A stretch of DNA of 64,000 nt from NCBI GenBank assembly GCA_027622715.1, contig JAQBYN010000008.1, positions 1 to 64,000 on the forward strand, written 5' to 3'. A model generated the notes under the pieces. It saw only the letters and a program-made list of their open reading frames with translations, did not search any database and had not been told where the DNA came from. The DNA comes from Pseudomonadota bacterium (GTDB lineage: Bacteria > Pseudomonadota > Alphaproteobacteria > SHVP01). Every line of letters starts with the position of its first letter. Positions within the stretch are counted from its first letter, which is position 1. Made by a program: the position numbers and the translations under genes. This document shows, piece after piece, positions 28,444 to 36,986 of the stretch.

Positions 28444-31212
28444 ATGAATAAAGTCACCGCACAGCGAGATATTATCGACCGCCGCCAGTTGGCGGCGGAC
28501 ATCGCTGACATTGCCGCAAGCGATTCGGCGCGCAGCACTAAGACCCGAGCGCATGTGCTGGCGCTCGTGCGTGCCGCGCTCGACCATGGCCGCCAGGTCA
28601 TTCGCGACCGCTTTGAGGCCCACCGCTCCGGCCTCGACACCGCGCGGGCCAACGCTTTCCTGGTCGATCAGGTGGTGCGGGCGCTGTATGACCACACCAC
28701 ACAACACGTCTACCGCGCGACCAACCCGACCGCGCAGGAACGCCTGTCGGTGGTGGCTGTTGGGGGTTATGGGCGGGCTGAAATGGCGCCCTACTCCGAT
28801 GTCGACCTACTTTTCCTCTACCCTTACAAACTAACGCCGTGGGGCGAGCAGACGGTCGAGTACTTGCTCTATTTCCTCTGGGACCTTGGCTTCACCGTTG
28901 GTCAATCGACCCGATCGATCGACGAGTGCATTCGTCTTGCCAAAAGCGACGTCACGATCCGCACGGCCATTCTCGAGGCGCGCTACATTTGGGGCGACCG
29001 CGCGTTGTTCGATGAGATGCACGCGCGCTTCTCCAAGGATGTCATCGAGGGTACCGGGCACGATTTCGTTGAAGCCAAACTGGCCGAGCGCGATTCGCGG
29101 CATAAACGCCTGGGCGATTCGCGTTACTTGGTCGAACCCAACGTCAAGGACGGCAAGGGCGGCCTGCGCGATCTGCACACGCTGTTTTGGATTGCCAAAT
29201 ACGTCTACGACATCCGCGATGTGGATGGCCTCGTCGAACTGGGCGTCCTGACCGCTGACGAGTTGCGCCGTTTTCGCCGCGCGGAGAATTTTCTTTGGGC
29301 GGTGCGTTGCACGCTTCACTACATGGCGGGCCGCGCCGAAGAGCGGCTTACTTTCGACGTTCAGCCCGACACCAGCCGACTGCTGCGTTACCGCGACAAG
29401 GGCCACACCTCCAACGTCGAACGCTTCATGAAGCACTATTATTTGGTAGCCAAAGAGGTCGGCGATCTGACGCGGATTTTTTGTGCGAGCCTCGAACACC
29501 AGCAGCGCCGGAGACCGGTTCTCGCGCTCTCTAGGTTGGGGCTGTTCCGGCGCGAACTCCAAGGGTTCGTTGACGACGGTGGCCGATTGACCGTGGCCGA
29601 TCCGGATGCCTTCAAGAACGATCCGGTGGCGATGATCCGTCTCTTTGCGGTTGCGCAAGAACACGACCGCGACATTCACCCTGATGCGATCAAATACATC
29701 ACCCGCGCGCTGAAACGCATCGACGACGGTGTCCGGCATGACGCGGACGCCAACGCGCTCTTCATGAAGATATTGACGTCGCGCAAGTCGCCCGAAAAAG
29801 CGCTGCGCCGGATGAACGAAGCCGGCGTGCTGGGCCGCTTCATTCCCGATTTCGGCCGCGTCGTCGCGCAAATGCAGCACGACATGTACCACGTGTATAC
29901 GGTGGACGAGCACACCATCCGGGCGATCGGCATTCTCGCTCGTATCGAGTCGGGCGAACTCAAAGACGACCATCCGCTCGCCAGCGTTATTGTCAAAGAG
30001 GTGCTATCGCGCCGGGTGCTATACCTCGCGGTGTTGTTACACGACATTGCCAAGGGGCGGGGTGGCGATCATTCCGAGTTGGGTGAGCAGGTGGCGCAGG
30101 AACTTGGGCCACGCCTAGGCCTCGATCCCGACGAGGTCGAGACCGTCGCGTGGTTGGTGCGCTGGCACCTGTCGATGAGCCACACCGCGTTCAAACGCGA
30201 TATCCATGACCCCAAGACCGTTGTCGATTTCAAAGCGTTGGTGCAGAGCGTCGAACGGCTGCGCCTCCTTGTGATCCTCACCGTCGCCGACATTCGGGCG
30301 GTCGGCCCGGGACGGTGGAACGGTTGGAAGGGCGAGCTGTTGCGCGATCTCTACAATGCGACGCGTGACGCGTTGACCGGCGCCTTCGATGAGACCAGCG
30401 GCGAGGACCGCCGCCTGGCCGCGGCAGCGGCGGTGCGCGATGCGCTGTCATGGCCCGCAGATGTCTTCGCGCCTTATGCCGAGCGCTTTTACCGCCCGTA
30501 TTGGCTTGGCCTCGATACCGAAACCCAGGCCCGCCATGCCAATCTGATTCGCGACGCTGACGCAGCGGGCCAACATCTCGCGATCGGTACCTATGTCGAT
30601 GATTTTGCCGCCGTAACGGAACTATCGGTTTACACGACCGATCATCCCGGATTGTTTTCGCGGCTCGCCGGCGCGATCGCGCTCGTCGGAGCCAGCATTG
30701 TGGACGCGCGGATTCACACGTCGTCGGACGGGATGGCGATCGATACATTTTGGTTGCAGGATTCCGAACGCCGCCCCTTCGTCGGCGGTGGCAAACGCAA
30801 GAATCTCAGGACCGCCATCGAAGAGGTGCTGGGGGGGCAGCGCCGCCTCGCCGATACATTGGCCGAACGGCCCAGCCGCTTACCCAGCCGGGCGCGGGTT
30901 TTCACGATCCAGCCCCGCGTGCTCATCGATAACAACGCGTCCAACGTCTACACCGTGGTGGAGATCAACGCGCTCAACCGTGACGGGCTGCTGTATGACG
31001 TGACACGGGCGATCTCGGGCGCCGGGGTGTCGATCGCCAGCGCGCAGATCACGACCTACGGCGAGCGCGCCGTCGACGTCTTTTATGTCAAGGATGTCTT
31101 CGGGCTTAAGATTACGCACGACAGCAAGATTGAAAAGATCCGCAGCGCGATCCTAGCGGCGCTGCACGAAGGCAACGAACGCGTGGCCCTCGCGATCGCC
31201 GCTGCCGAATAG
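28444..31212 (+). CDS. glnD: Bifunctional [protein-PII] uridylyltransferase/removing enzyme GlnD
   Basis: 922 residues from ATG 28444; upstream in-frame sequence is not conserved. The nucleotidyltransferase domain has VGGYGRAEMAPYSDVDLLFLY (catalytic GG and DxD). The middle HD domain has LLHDIAKGRGGDHSELGE, which removes UMP. Two ACT domains follow (ELSVYTTDHPGLFSRLAGAIALVGASI and VEINALNRDGLLYDVTRAISGAG) that bind glutamine. GlnD uridylylates PII proteins when glutamine is low and removes UMP when it is high, steering glutamine synthetase and nitrogen-responsive genes. It is the first gene after the DMT block and normally neighbours murJ. Confidence 0.96.
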   Translation: MNKVTAQRDIIDRRQLAADIADIAASDSARSTKTRAHVLALVRAALDHGRQVIRDRFEAHRSGLDTARANAFLVDQVVRALYDHTTQHVYRATNPTAQERLSVVAVGGYGRAEMAPYSDVDLLFLYPYKLTPWGEQTVEYLLYFLWDLGFTVGQSTRSIDECIRLAKSDVTIRTAILEARYIWGDRALFDEMHARFSKDVIEGTGHDFVEAKLAERDSRHKRLGDSRYLVEPNVKDGKGGLRDLHTLFWIAKYVYDIRDVDGLVELGVLTADELRRFRRAENFLWAVRCTLHYMAGRAEERLTFDVQPDTSRLLRYRDKGHTSNVERFMKHYYLVAKEVGDLTRIFCASLEHQQRRRPVLALSRLGLFRRELQGFVDDGGRLTVADPDAFKNDPVAMIRLFAVAQEHDRDIHPDAIKYITRALKRIDDGVRHDADANALFMKILTSRKSPEKALRRMNEAGVLGRFIPDFGRVVAQMQHDMYHVYTVDEHTIRAIGILARIESGELKDDHPLASVIVKEVLSRRVLYLAVLLHDIAKGRGGDHSELGEQVAQELGPRLGLDPDEVETVAWLVRWHLSMSHTAFKRDIHDPKTVVDFKALVQSVERLRLLVILTVADIRAVGPGRWNGWKGELLRDLYNATRDALTGAFDETSGEDRRLAAAAAVRDALSWPADVFAPYAERFYRPYWLGLDTETQARHANLIRDADAAGQHLAIGTYVDDFAAVTELSVYTTDHPGLFSRLAGAIALVGASIVDARIHTSSDGMAIDTFWLQDSERRPFVGGGKRKNLRTAIEEVLGGQRRLADTLAERPSRLPSRARVFTIQPRVLIDNNASNVYTVVEINALNRDGLLYDVTRAISGAGVSIASAQITTYGERAVDVFYVKDVFGLKITHDSKIEKIRSAILAALHEGNERVALAIAAAE

Positions 31213-31215
31213 TGT

Positions 31216-32421
31216 TCAGTCCGCTTCTACCGCCGCCGCGCTACCGCGCAGGATCGTCAGGCGCACCGCGAGTGCGAGGATCCCACCCGCCATCATCACC
31301 GCGGTCAACGGCACCGCCGTCCCATCGTGGAATAGCGCGACCAGCGCACCGGCGCCCGCGCCGATGGCAAACTGGGTCATGCCTAAGAACCCCGACGCCG
31401 TGCCGGCCATATGAGAAAATTCGCTCAGGGCGCCTGCCGTTGCGTTGGCGCCAATCATGGTGACAAACAGCATCATAAAAACGACGGCCATCAACAGGAC
31501 GGTCAGCGGCGCCGCCGTTGCACCCGCGATCAAGACCAATACCCCGCCGCTCGCCAAGCCGACGGTGCCGATCAGCAGCATCCGGTCTACGCCTAGTCGC
31601 GTCACCAATCGGCTATTGATGAAACTGCCCGCCATCAGCGCGACGACATGGGCGGCAAACAAGAACCCATACAGTTCCGGCGCCACCCCCAGCAATTCGA
31701 TCAACACGAAGGGCGAGCCCGCGATATAGGCGAACATGGCGGCGAAACTCAGGCTTTGGCACAACGCGTAGCCGAAAAACCGCCGGTTGCGCAGCAATGC
31801 TCCATAGGACTTCGCCATTTCGCCGACGTGATGCGTGGTGCGCCGATCGGGTGCGAGCGTTTCGCGCAATGGATAGACCGCAATCATCAGGCAGATCACG
31901 CCGAAACCGGCTAGCGCCCAGAAAATCGCGCGCCATCCAAAAAATACCAAGACCTGACCGCCAAGGATGGGTGCCACCATGGGTGCAACACTCATCACCA
32001 TGAACAACAGTGACAACGTCCGCGCCGCATCCTCGCGGCCATAGCGGTCGCGCACGATCGCGCGGGACAGTGCCGACGCGGCCGATCCGCCCAGCGCCTG
32101 GAGAAAACGAAACCCGATCAGTACATCGATTGACGGGCTTAGCGCCGCGCCAACGCTGGCGCCGACAAAGATCGTCAGGCCGATATAGAGGATTGGTTTG
32201 CGCCCGTAACGGTCCGACAGCGGCCCCCATACGATCGGCGCGAAGGCAAAACCCAGCAAAAAGGCGCTCAAGGTTAGCTGGACTTGACCCGAGCTCGTCC
32301 CAAGATCGCGGGCGAGTTCCGGTAGGCTGGGCAGATACATATCGACCGACATCGGCGCCGATGCGGAGAACGCGGCCAGGATAAGCAGCAGCGTGATGCC
32401 GCCGGGGATTTTGCTATTCAC
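31216..32421 (-). CDS. Bcr/CflA family drug-resistance MFS exporter
   Basis: 401 residues, GTG start, twelve helices. SASAPMSVDMYLPSLPELARDLGTSSGQVQLTLSAFLLGFAFAPIVWGPLSDRYGRKPIL combines the DMYLP motif of the Bcr/CflA family with MFS motif A. RFLQALGGSAASALSRAIVRDRYG is motif C-like. Members export drugs (bicyclomycin, chloramphenicol) or metabolites. It sits convergent to glnD (three bases) and divergent from murJ. Insertion between glnD and murJ, often neighbours, suggests recent rearrangement. Confidence 0.9.
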   Translation of the reverse strand: MNSKIPGGITLLLILAAFSASAPMSVDMYLPSLPELARDLGTSSGQVQLTLSAFLLGFAFAPIVWGPLSDRYGRKPILYIGLTIFVGASVGAALSPSIDVLIGFRFLQALGGSAASALSRAIVRDRYGREDAARTLSLLFMVMSVAPMVAPILGGQVLVFFGWRAIFWALAGFGVICLMIAVYPLRETLAPDRRTTHHVGEMAKSYGALLRNRRFFGYALCQSLSFAAMFAYIAGSPFVLIELLGVAPELYGFLFAAHVVALMAGSFINSRLVTRLGVDRMLLIGTVGLASGGVLVLIAGATAAPLTVLLMAVVFMMLFVTMIGANATAGALSEFSHMAGTASGFLGMTQFAIGAGAGALVALFHDGTAVPLTAVMMAGGILALAVRLTILRGSAAAVEAD

Positions 32422-32435
32422 TGCGGGGTGCCGGT

Positions 32436-32507
32436 ATGGTCAACAAAAGTCGCGCACGATACCAGTATGCCCTCGAACGCCAAATGCCCATGATCGCCTA
32501 CCCATGA
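32436..32507 (+). CDS. Possible leader ORF of murJ, 23 codons
   Basis: Starts MVNKSRARYQYALER and ends with IAYP. GGGGTG lies six to seven bases before its ATG, the best ribosome site in this interval. Its stop TGA overlaps the next mini-ORF's ATG as ATGA. There is no conservation evidence, so expression is hypothetical. Confidence 0.35.
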   Translation: MVNKSRARYQYALERQMPMIAYP

Positions 32508-32514
32508 TCGCCTG
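32487..32514 (+). repeat. Two tandem 14-bp units upstream of murJ start
   Basis: CCCATGATCGCCT occurs twice in a row, each unit 14 bp and differing only in the last base (A, then G). A degenerate third copy holds the murJ ATG 14 bases further on. Each unit contains an ATGA, the basis of the mini-ORF cascade. Confidence 0.85.
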
Positions 32515-32521
32515 CTCATGA
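32504..32521 (+). CDS. Five-codon mini-ORF (MIACS) overlapping murJ start
   Basis: ATG at 32504 and TGA at 32519-32521. The ATG overlaps the stop of the preceding leader ORF and the TGA overlaps the murJ ATG (32518). If translated, it would hand ribosomes straight to murJ. No own ribosome site. Translation is hypothetical. Confidence 0.3.
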   Translation: MIACS

Positions 32522-34077
32522 CGCTGGCTCGCGCCATTGCCACGATCGGCAGCTACACGCTGCTGAGCCGAATTCTGGGATTTGTCCGCGATATTCTGGT
32601 GGCGGCAATTCTCGGCACCGGGCTTGTCGCCGACGCGGTTTTCGTTGCGTTCAAACTGCCCAACTTCTTTCGCCGGCTCTTCGCTGAGGGTGCGTTCAAC
32701 GCGGGCTTCGTGCCGATGTTCTCGGGCATTCTCGAACGTGACGGCAAGGCCGCGGCGCAAGCATTTGCCGAGCAGGCCTTGGCCGTTTTGCTGGCCACGC
32801 TGTTCATCTTTGTGACGGCTGTGCAGATCGCGATGCCGCTGGCGATGTACGGGCTTGCACCGGGGTTCATCGACGAGCCCGAGAAGTTCGATCTGACCGT
32901 TACGTTGACCCGCCTAACTTTTCCCTATTTGCTTTTCATCAGTCTGGTGTCGCTGGCGGGCGGGATACTCAACAGCGTCGGACGTTTTGCCGCCGTCGCG
33001 GCGACGCCGATCCTGCTCAATGTGACGCTTATTGCCTTTCTCGGATTGGGCGCGCGCAACTTCGCGACGCCTGGCCATGCGCTGGCCTGGGGCGTCGCGG
33101 TCGCCGGCGTGATCCAGTTTGTCTGGGTCGCTAGCGCGTTGGCGCGCGCCGGCTACCGGTTGCGACTGCCGCGGCCGCGTTTGACGCCGCGGGTGCGTGA
33201 GCTGCTGTGGCTCATGTTGCCGGCAGCCGTTGGTGCCGGTGTCGTACAGATCAACCTTTTGACCGACATCATTATCGCCTCGTTGCTGCCCGAGGGCTCG
33301 ATCTCCTTTCTCTATTTTGCCGATCGCGTGAATCAGTTGCCGCTGGGTGTCATCGGGATTGCCGTTGGCACCGCCCTACTGCCGTTGCTGTCGCGCCAAG
33401 TGGCGGCCGGTGATACCGCGGGCGCTGCCGACAGCCAGAACCGGGCGATTGAAGTTGCGCTTTTCCTGACGCTGCCGGCGACCGCCGCCTTGGTGGTCCT
33501 CGCGCCGGCGGTCGTCTCCGTCTTATTCGAACGCGGCGCGTTCGATTCAACCGCCAGCCAGGCCACTGCCTTTGCACTCATCGGTTATGTCGTGGGCCTG
33601 CCGGCCTACGTGCTCATCAAGGTTCTCACCCCTGGCTATTTCGCCCGTAAAGACACCAGAACCCCGGTGCGAATCGCGATCATCGCGATGATCGTCAACC
33701 TGTGCTTGAACCTCATCTTGATTTGGCCGCTTGCGCATGTCGGGCTGGCACTAGCGACGGCGCTGGCGGCGTGGCTCAATGTGGCCTTGCTTGCAGATGG
33801 ATTGCGGCGTCGCGGTCACCTCCATCTCGACCCCCGTTTGCGTCGCCGATTGGTGCGCACAGTCGGGGTCACGGTGGTCATGGCGCTGGCCCTCTGGTTC
33901 GCCCGTGACGCCTTGAACTTGGCCGGTGTTCTACAAGCGCCCGGCACCCGGATCGCCGGATTGGCGGGGCTGGTCGGTCTTGGCTTGGTCATCTTCGGTG
34001 CCGGGGCGCACCTCAGTAGTGCGATGCGCCTTGGCGAACTGCGCGCCCTGATGCGCCGACCGCGGGCCGCGCCTTGA
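32518..34077 (+). CDS. murJ: Lipid II flippase MurJ
   Basis: 519 residues, about fourteen membrane helices. The N-terminus is the conserved MurJ pattern: ATIGSYTLLSRILGFVRDILVAAILG, then DAVFVAFKLPNFFRRLFAEGAFNAGFVPMF with the arginines that bind the lipid II pyrophosphate. MurJ (MOP superfamily) flips lipid II to the outer face of the inner membrane for peptidoglycan synthesis. The ATG at 32518 gives the right N-terminus but has no clear ribosome site, which is notable given the mini-ORF chain before it. trpS follows after 55 bases. Confidence 0.95.
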   Translation: MTLARAIATIGSYTLLSRILGFVRDILVAAILGTGLVADAVFVAFKLPNFFRRLFAEGAFNAGFVPMFSGILERDGKAAAQAFAEQALAVLLATLFIFVTAVQIAMPLAMYGLAPGFIDEPEKFDLTVTLTRLTFPYLLFISLVSLAGGILNSVGRFAAVAATPILLNVTLIAFLGLGARNFATPGHALAWGVAVAGVIQFVWVASALARAGYRLRLPRPRLTPRVRELLWLMLPAAVGAGVVQINLLTDIIIASLLPEGSISFLYFADRVNQLPLGVIGIAVGTALLPLLSRQVAAGDTAGAADSQNRAIEVALFLTLPATAALVVLAPAVVSVLFERGAFDSTASQATAFALIGYVVGLPAYVLIKVLTPGYFARKDTRTPVRIAIIAMIVNLCLNLILIWPLAHVGLALATALAAWLNVALLADGLRRRGHLHLDPRLRRRLVRTVGVTVVMALALWFARDALNLAGVLQAPGTRIAGLAGLVGLGLVIFGAGAHLSSAMRLGELRALMRRPRAAP

Positions 34078-34132
34078 CCCGGCGCGAACAACCGCGTCAT
34101 AAGACCGGCCTTCCGAGTAAAGGACGCAGCCG

Positions 34133-35140
34133 ATGACGGCAACAAAACGGATCTTTTCTGGGGTGCAACCCACCGGGAATCTGCATCTCGGCAACTACCT
34201 GGGCGCCATTCGAAATTGGGCGCGCCTGCAGGCGGACTATGAGTGCATTTATTGCGTGGTCGATCTCCACGCCATCACCTTGCCGCAAGATCCGCAAGCG
34301 TTGCGCGCCAGCACCCGCGAAGTCGCCGCCAGTTTGATCGCCGCCGGGATCGATCCCAAGGGATCGATCATCTTCAATCAGTCGCAGGTCACGGCCCACG
34401 CCGAACTCGCCTGGATCTTCAATTGCGTGGCCAAGCTCGGTTGGCTCAACCGAATGACCCAGTTCAAGGACAAGGCCGGCAAGAATCGCGAGACCGCGTC
34501 GGCTGGGCTCTACGTTTATCCCGTGCTGATGGCGGCTGATATTCTGGCCTACAAGGCCACGCACGTGCCGGTGGGCGAGGACCAAAAGCAGCACCTCGAG
34601 CTGACGCGGGACATTGCCGGCTCATTCAACGACGCCTATGGCGTCGACTTCTTTCCGCTCACTGAACCGTTGATCTTTGGCGAGGCAACGCGGGTCATGA
34701 ACCTGCGCGACGGTACCAAGAAGATGAGCAAGTCAGACGAATCCGATTACACGCGAATCAACCTGACTGACGCGCCCGATTTGATCGCGCAGAAGATTCG
34801 CAAGGCCCGCACCGATGCGCTGCCGCTGCCCGGGGTTGCCCGAGACCTCGTCGACCGACCGGAGGCCAACAACCTCATCGGCATTTACGCGGCGCTCGCC
34901 GACATCGACCGGGATGCCGTTTGTGCCAAATTCGAGGGCGCGCAATTCGCTGGCTTCAAAAACGACCTCGCTGATTTGGCCATTGCAAAACTATCGCCCA
35001 TTACCGCCGAGATGCGGCGTCTGCTGGATGACGTAAGCCATATCGATGCGGTTCTACGCGACGGCGCCGACCGCGCGCAGGCGTTGGCGGCGCCGATCTT
35101 GCGCGAGGTGCAAGATATCGTTGGATTCCTTCACCCCTAG
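34133..35140 (+). CDS. trpS: Tryptophanyl-tRNA synthetase
   Basis: 335 residues, standard length for the class Ic enzyme. The HIGH motif appears as GNLHLGNY, the KMSKS loop as [10 protein letters not shown], and [16 protein letters not shown] is a conserved TrpRS block. It charges tRNA-Trp in the cytoplasm. An AAAGGACG ribosome site precedes the ATG. The glnD-murJ-trpS-usp order is common in alphaproteobacteria. No trp-type attenuator is visible upstream. Confidence 0.97.
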   Translation: MTATKRIFSGVQPTGNLHLGNYLGAIRNWARLQADYECIYCVVDLHAITLPQDPQALRASTREVAASLIAAGIDPKGSIIFNQSQVTAHAELAWIFNCVAKLGWLNRMTQFKDKAGKNRETASAGLYVYPVLMAADILAYKATHVPVGEDQKQHLELTRDIAGSFNDAYGVDFFPLTEPLIFGEATRVMNLRDGTKKMSKSDESDYTRINLTDAPDLIAQKIRKARTDALPLPGVARDLVDRPEANNLIGIYAALADIDRDAVCAKFEGAQFAGFKNDLADLAIAKLSPITAEMRRLLDDVSHIDAVLRDGADRAQALAAPILREVQDIVGFLHP

Positions 35141-35209
35141 TCAGTAACGCGTTTGTCACGGCTTGCGGCGGCGCGCTTTATGGGTTCAAGTTAACGCTCA
35201 TTTGCGGAG

Positions 35210-35241
35210 CGACCCATGTCTGATTCGACCCATGTCCGATT
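35210..35241 (+). repeat. 16-bp tandem duplication over the usp start region
   Basis: CGACCCATGTCTGATT is followed directly by CGACCCATGTCCGATT, one mismatch. Each copy has an ATG opening MSDS (35216 and 35232). Because 16 is not a multiple of three, only the second ATG is in frame with the stress protein; the first reads ten codons and stops at 35246-35248. Confidence 0.9.
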
Positions 35242-35708
35242 CGCTTGAGGCGCGTCAGTTTCTTGTCGTCGTCGACGACACGCCGGAATGTCGTAAAGCA
35301 TTGCGATTTGCGTGGCGGCGGGCGCATCGCACCGGTGCGGGCGTCACGCTATTGCGCGTGATCGACCCCTTAGATTTTCAGCATTGGCTCTCTGTCGAAG
35401 AACGCATGCGCGAAGAGGCGCGCGAAGAAGCGGACGAACTCCTCAAGAAACTTGCGGCCGAAGTGCAGCAGCAATCAACGATCTTGCCTGAGTTGGTGGT
35501 CCGCGAAGGCGACGTGCGCGAAGTCGTCGTCAAGTTGATTGAAGAGGACAAAACGATTCGCATTCTTGTGTTGGGTGCGGGCACCGGCTCAGAAGGGCCG
35601 GGGCCGCTGGTTAGCCAACTCGCCGGAAAAATGTCGGGCGCGATGCGCGTGCCGGTCACGGTCGTGCCCGGCAATCTGTCCGACGCGCAGCTCGATTTGC
35701 TGACCTGA
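35232..35708 (+). CDS. Universal stress protein (UspA family)
   Basis: 158 residues from ATG 35232. FLVVVDDTPECRKALRFAWRRA is the UspA beta-1/alpha-1 opening, and the ATP-binding pattern VLGAGTGSEGPGPLVSQLAGKMSGAMRVPVTVVPG (G-2x-G-9x-G(S/T)-like) is near the C-terminus. Members help stress survival; ATP-binding ones are often dimeric. GGAG lies 6 bases before an out-of-frame ATG (35216) created by a tandem duplication and 22 bases before the real start, so initiation may be inefficient or reach the second ATG by re-initiation. An alternative is that the first copy of the start was the original. Confidence 0.88.
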   Translation: MSDSLEARQFLVVVDDTPECRKALRFAWRRAHRTGAGVTLLRVIDPLDFQHWLSVEERMREEAREEADELLKKLAAEVQQQSTILPELVVREGDVREVVVKLIEEDKTIRILVLGAGTGSEGPGPLVSQLAGKMSGAMRVPVTVVPGNLSDAQLDLLT

Positions 35709-35728
35709 CGGCGGCCAACCCCAAAAAT

Positions 35729-35744
35729 AAGTTGTGGACAACTT
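35729..35744. promoter_or_regulatory. Perfect palindrome in the 258-bp intergenic region
   Basis: AAGTTGT-GG-ACAACTT, preceded by an A-rich run and followed by two more T. The two-base loop is too tight for a good RNA hairpin, so an operator is more likely. Two further perfect palindromes, GAAGATCTTC (35781-35790) and CGGCT-A-AGCCG (35790-35800), follow. Role not shown. Confidence 0.35.
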
Positions 35745-35966
35745 TTCCGCCGGGCACGCGTTCCTCTTAACGACGGTTTAGAAGATCTTCGGCTAAGCCG
35801 TTTACCATAACCATTTCTTTATTGTTTGCCTGCAATCTGCGGGCAGGGCGTGCTGGCGGAATCGTGTCGCCGCGTGCCCCAAAAAACCGCTTCTAGTGGT
35901 TGCCCGCCGAATCGAACCCCGTATATTGCGCTCCAGCGATCAGGGAATTTTGAGATAAATGCGATT

Positions 35967-36986
35967 ATGACTCCTCGGCAACGGTTTGGCGTGTCGGTTT
36001 TTAGGGTCTGCGCGGGGTTTTCAGTTCTGTTTGGTTTGGCGATTTACGCCGGCGCAAGTCCCATTGACGAAGTAGCATTTGCAGCGCGTCCGGCGCCGGG
36101 GATCGACCTTGTCGTCTCGGTCAACGCCAACGGTATGCCGCAGCTTGCCGGGCCCGGCGTGCGACCGCTGGCTGCCTCTACCGGCAATGCGGTCATCGTG
36201 CCCGACGCCGCCAGTCTTCTCGATGAGTACCGACGGCTCGGCTATTTCCTCGCCGACATTCGCCGCGACGACGTCAGTGTGCCGCGGGTGTTCCTGAGTC
36301 AGTTGCCCAAAGACTTGCCGACGGTTCAGTCGGTGCCTAAACGCAAGTCGCTCTTTATTCGGTCCTTGTTGCCGTTAGTACTCCGCGCAAACGAAGAAAT
36401 TCTCGCCGACCGCGCGCGCATCGAAATGTTGCGCGACCGCATCGTGGCGGGCCAAGCGCTGACGCCGACCGACGCCGCGTGGCTTGATGGCCTCTCCGCG
36501 TCCTACGGTCTCGTTCCGCGCGATCTCGCCGGACTCCTGCACCGCCATGACCAAGTGCCGGTCGGCCTAGCGTTAGCACAAGGTATCGAAGAGTCGGGTT
36601 GGGGCACGTCACGCTTTGCGTTGCACGGTAATGCGGTGTTCGGGCAGTGGACCTTCAGCAAGGGCGCGGGTCTCGTCCCACTTGAGCGCGAAGACGGCGC
36701 GCGCCACGAGGTCAAAGCGTTTCCGACGCTCACCGATTCGGTTCGCCAATACGTTCGCAATCTCAACAATCACCGTGCCTACCGCGAATTTCGCAACGAG
36801 CGCGCGGCGCTTCGTCGCAATAGTAAGCCAATCGATTCGATTGCCTTGGCGAAGACCATGACGCGCTACTCCCAACGCGGCGCGCATTATGTTGGTGCGA
36901 TTGTCGGGCTCATCACCAGCAACGAACTAGACGGTTTGGATGCGGCCCGCCTCGGCGCGATGAGCCACCGAGCAATCGACTCCTAG
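35967..36986 (+). CDS. Bax-like glucosaminidase (peptidoglycan hydrolase)
   Basis: 339 residues from ATG 35967; the frame opens upstream at 35826 but that extension is Cys/Pro-rich and unlike a secretion signal. An N-terminal hydrophobic helix (VFRVCAGFSVLFGLAIYAG) anchors or exports the protein. The C-terminal half holds the glucosaminidase fold: VPVGLALAQGIEESGWGTSRFALHGNAVFGQWTF with the catalytic Glu in EESGWG, then FPTLTDSVRQYVRNLNNHRAYREFR. This matches E. coli Bax and related N-acetylglucosaminidases that cleave glycan strands. It is convergent with the aldolase gene, overlapping by four bases. Confidence 0.9.
   Translation: MTPRQRFGVSVFRVCAGFSVLFGLAIYAGASPIDEVAFAARPAPGIDLVVSVNANGMPQLAGPGVRPLAASTGNAVIVPDAASLLDEYRRLGYFLADIRRDDVSVPRVFLSQLPKDLPTVQSVPKRKSLFIRSLLPLVLRANEEILADRARIEMLRDRIVAGQALTPTDAAWLDGLSASYGLVPRDLAGLLHRHDQVPVGLALAQGIEESGWGTSRFALHGNAVFGQWTFSKGAGLVPLEREDGARHEVKAFPTLTDSVRQYVRNLNNHRAYREFRNERAALRRNSKPIDSIALAKTMTRYSQRGAHYVGAIVGLITSNELDGLDAARLGAMSHRAIDS

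Noticed and set aside
28831-29973. 380-codon open frame antisense to glnD
   Set aside because: Fully opposite the conserved nucleotidyltransferase and HD regions of GlnD.
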